64,000 bases of DNA. It comes from Lodderomyces elongisporus. Taxonomy: Eukaryota > Ascomycota > Pichiomycetes > Serinales > Debaryomycetaceae. The notes below the pieces were generated by a model. That model was not told the origin of the DNA, did not search any database, and was given only the letters and a program-made list of their open reading frames with translations. Location: assembly GCF_030384665.1 (NCBI RefSeq), contig NC_083675.1:1670001-1734000 (forward strand). The letters run 5' to 3'. Position numbers and translations under genes: made by a program. Below, piece after piece: positions 63,765-64,000 of this stretch. Every line of letters starts with the position of its first letter. Within the stretch, counting starts at the first letter, position 1.

Positions 63765-64000
63765 ATGTCGTTCTGGCCATTCAACAATTCTTTCAACAAC
63801 AACAATGCATTACTGAAGTTCTTGGACTCAGTACATGATCTCTCTTTGGTCACTATTGAGGATATGACCAAGGATCCGACATTGATGCAAGAGATTATTA
63901 ACGAACTACACAATATCAAAGGTCATTACAATAATGCAAAGAATGGCAGTTTCCAATTTCTGCCGACAGGTGCAGAAAATGGCTCAGATTCTGCCTCGTT
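63765..64000 (+). CDS. N-terminal fragment of a probable SIT4-associated (SAPS) family protein
   Basis: The ATG at 63765 follows an A-rich leader (GAAAACAATG). The 78 visible codons read MSFWPFNNSFNNNNALLKFL, then DSVHDLSLVTIEDMTKDP, then TLMQEIINELHNIKGHY and a Ser/Gly/Asn stretch at the edge. The MSFWPF start and the LDS...LL.ELHNIK layout fit the N-terminus of yeast Sap185/Sap190-type proteins, which associate with the PP2A-like phosphatase Sit4. Only the divergent N-terminus is present, so the family call is tentative. The frame is open to the window end. Confidence 0.5.
   Translation, partial: MSFWPFNNSFNNNNALLKFLDSVHDLSLVTIEDMTKDPTLMQEIINELHNIKGHYNNAKNGSFQFLPTGAENGSDSAS

Overview
This window is nuclear DNA from a budding yeast, most likely a CUG-Ser clade species near Candida albicans, Candida parapsilosis or Lodderomyces. 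The evidence is intron-poor genes with GTATGT/TACTAAC introns, AT-rich intergenic DNA full of microsatellites, poly-N/Q/D tracts in proteins, a eukaryotic tRNA-His and a gene set typical of these yeasts. A few CTG codons fall where, as I recall them, homologues carry Ser or Thr. I cannot name the species. I see no transposon, virus, CRISPR array, rRNA or centromere-type inverted repeat.

Layout, 1-15 kb: the N-terminal part of UTP25 (-), SIW14 (+), AIM19 (-), the divergent histone pair H3 (-) / H4 (+), a long KTR-family mannosyltransferase (-), SDS3 (-, one intron), then a tandem pair of GNAT acetyltransferases (+). The first of the pair is MPR1-like; the second carries an integrase-type H2C2 zinc finger and is SPT10. 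The 5-15 kb stretch therefore holds H3, H4, an Rpd3L subunit and the histone-gene activator together.

15-35 kb: URA2 (-, 2200 aa), a 3.2-kb spacer, TRK1 (+), IMP4 (-), APS1 (-), and a short KTR-family gene (-) whose N-terminus is split by frame at an A7/T7 tract. 35-50 kb: KCS1 (+), GUT1 (+), an unrecognised coiled-coil protein (-), a small SHE10-like protein (+), an amino-acid permease (+) and a large SHE10/OSW7-like protein with about 20 EAEAR repeats (+).

50-64 kb: a 3.6-kb spacer rich in GATAAG sites, GLN1 (+), tRNA-His(GTG) (+), VMA13 (+, with a 5-codon first exon), BIR1 (+), and the first 78 codons of a probable SAPS-family gene (+) cut by the window edge.

Functional links: Kcs1 makes and Siw14 removes the 5-pyrophosphate of inositol pyrophosphates. 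UTP25 and IMP4 both serve the SSU processome. Spt10 activates histone genes, including the H3/H4 type found here. The window is mostly conserved housekeeping sequence. The most interesting details are the MPR1-like/SPT10 tandem, the two small introns missed by simple ORF calling, the KTR frame break, a helically phased A-tract array near 43.5 kb, and the GATA cluster with a bulged hairpin upstream of GLN1.
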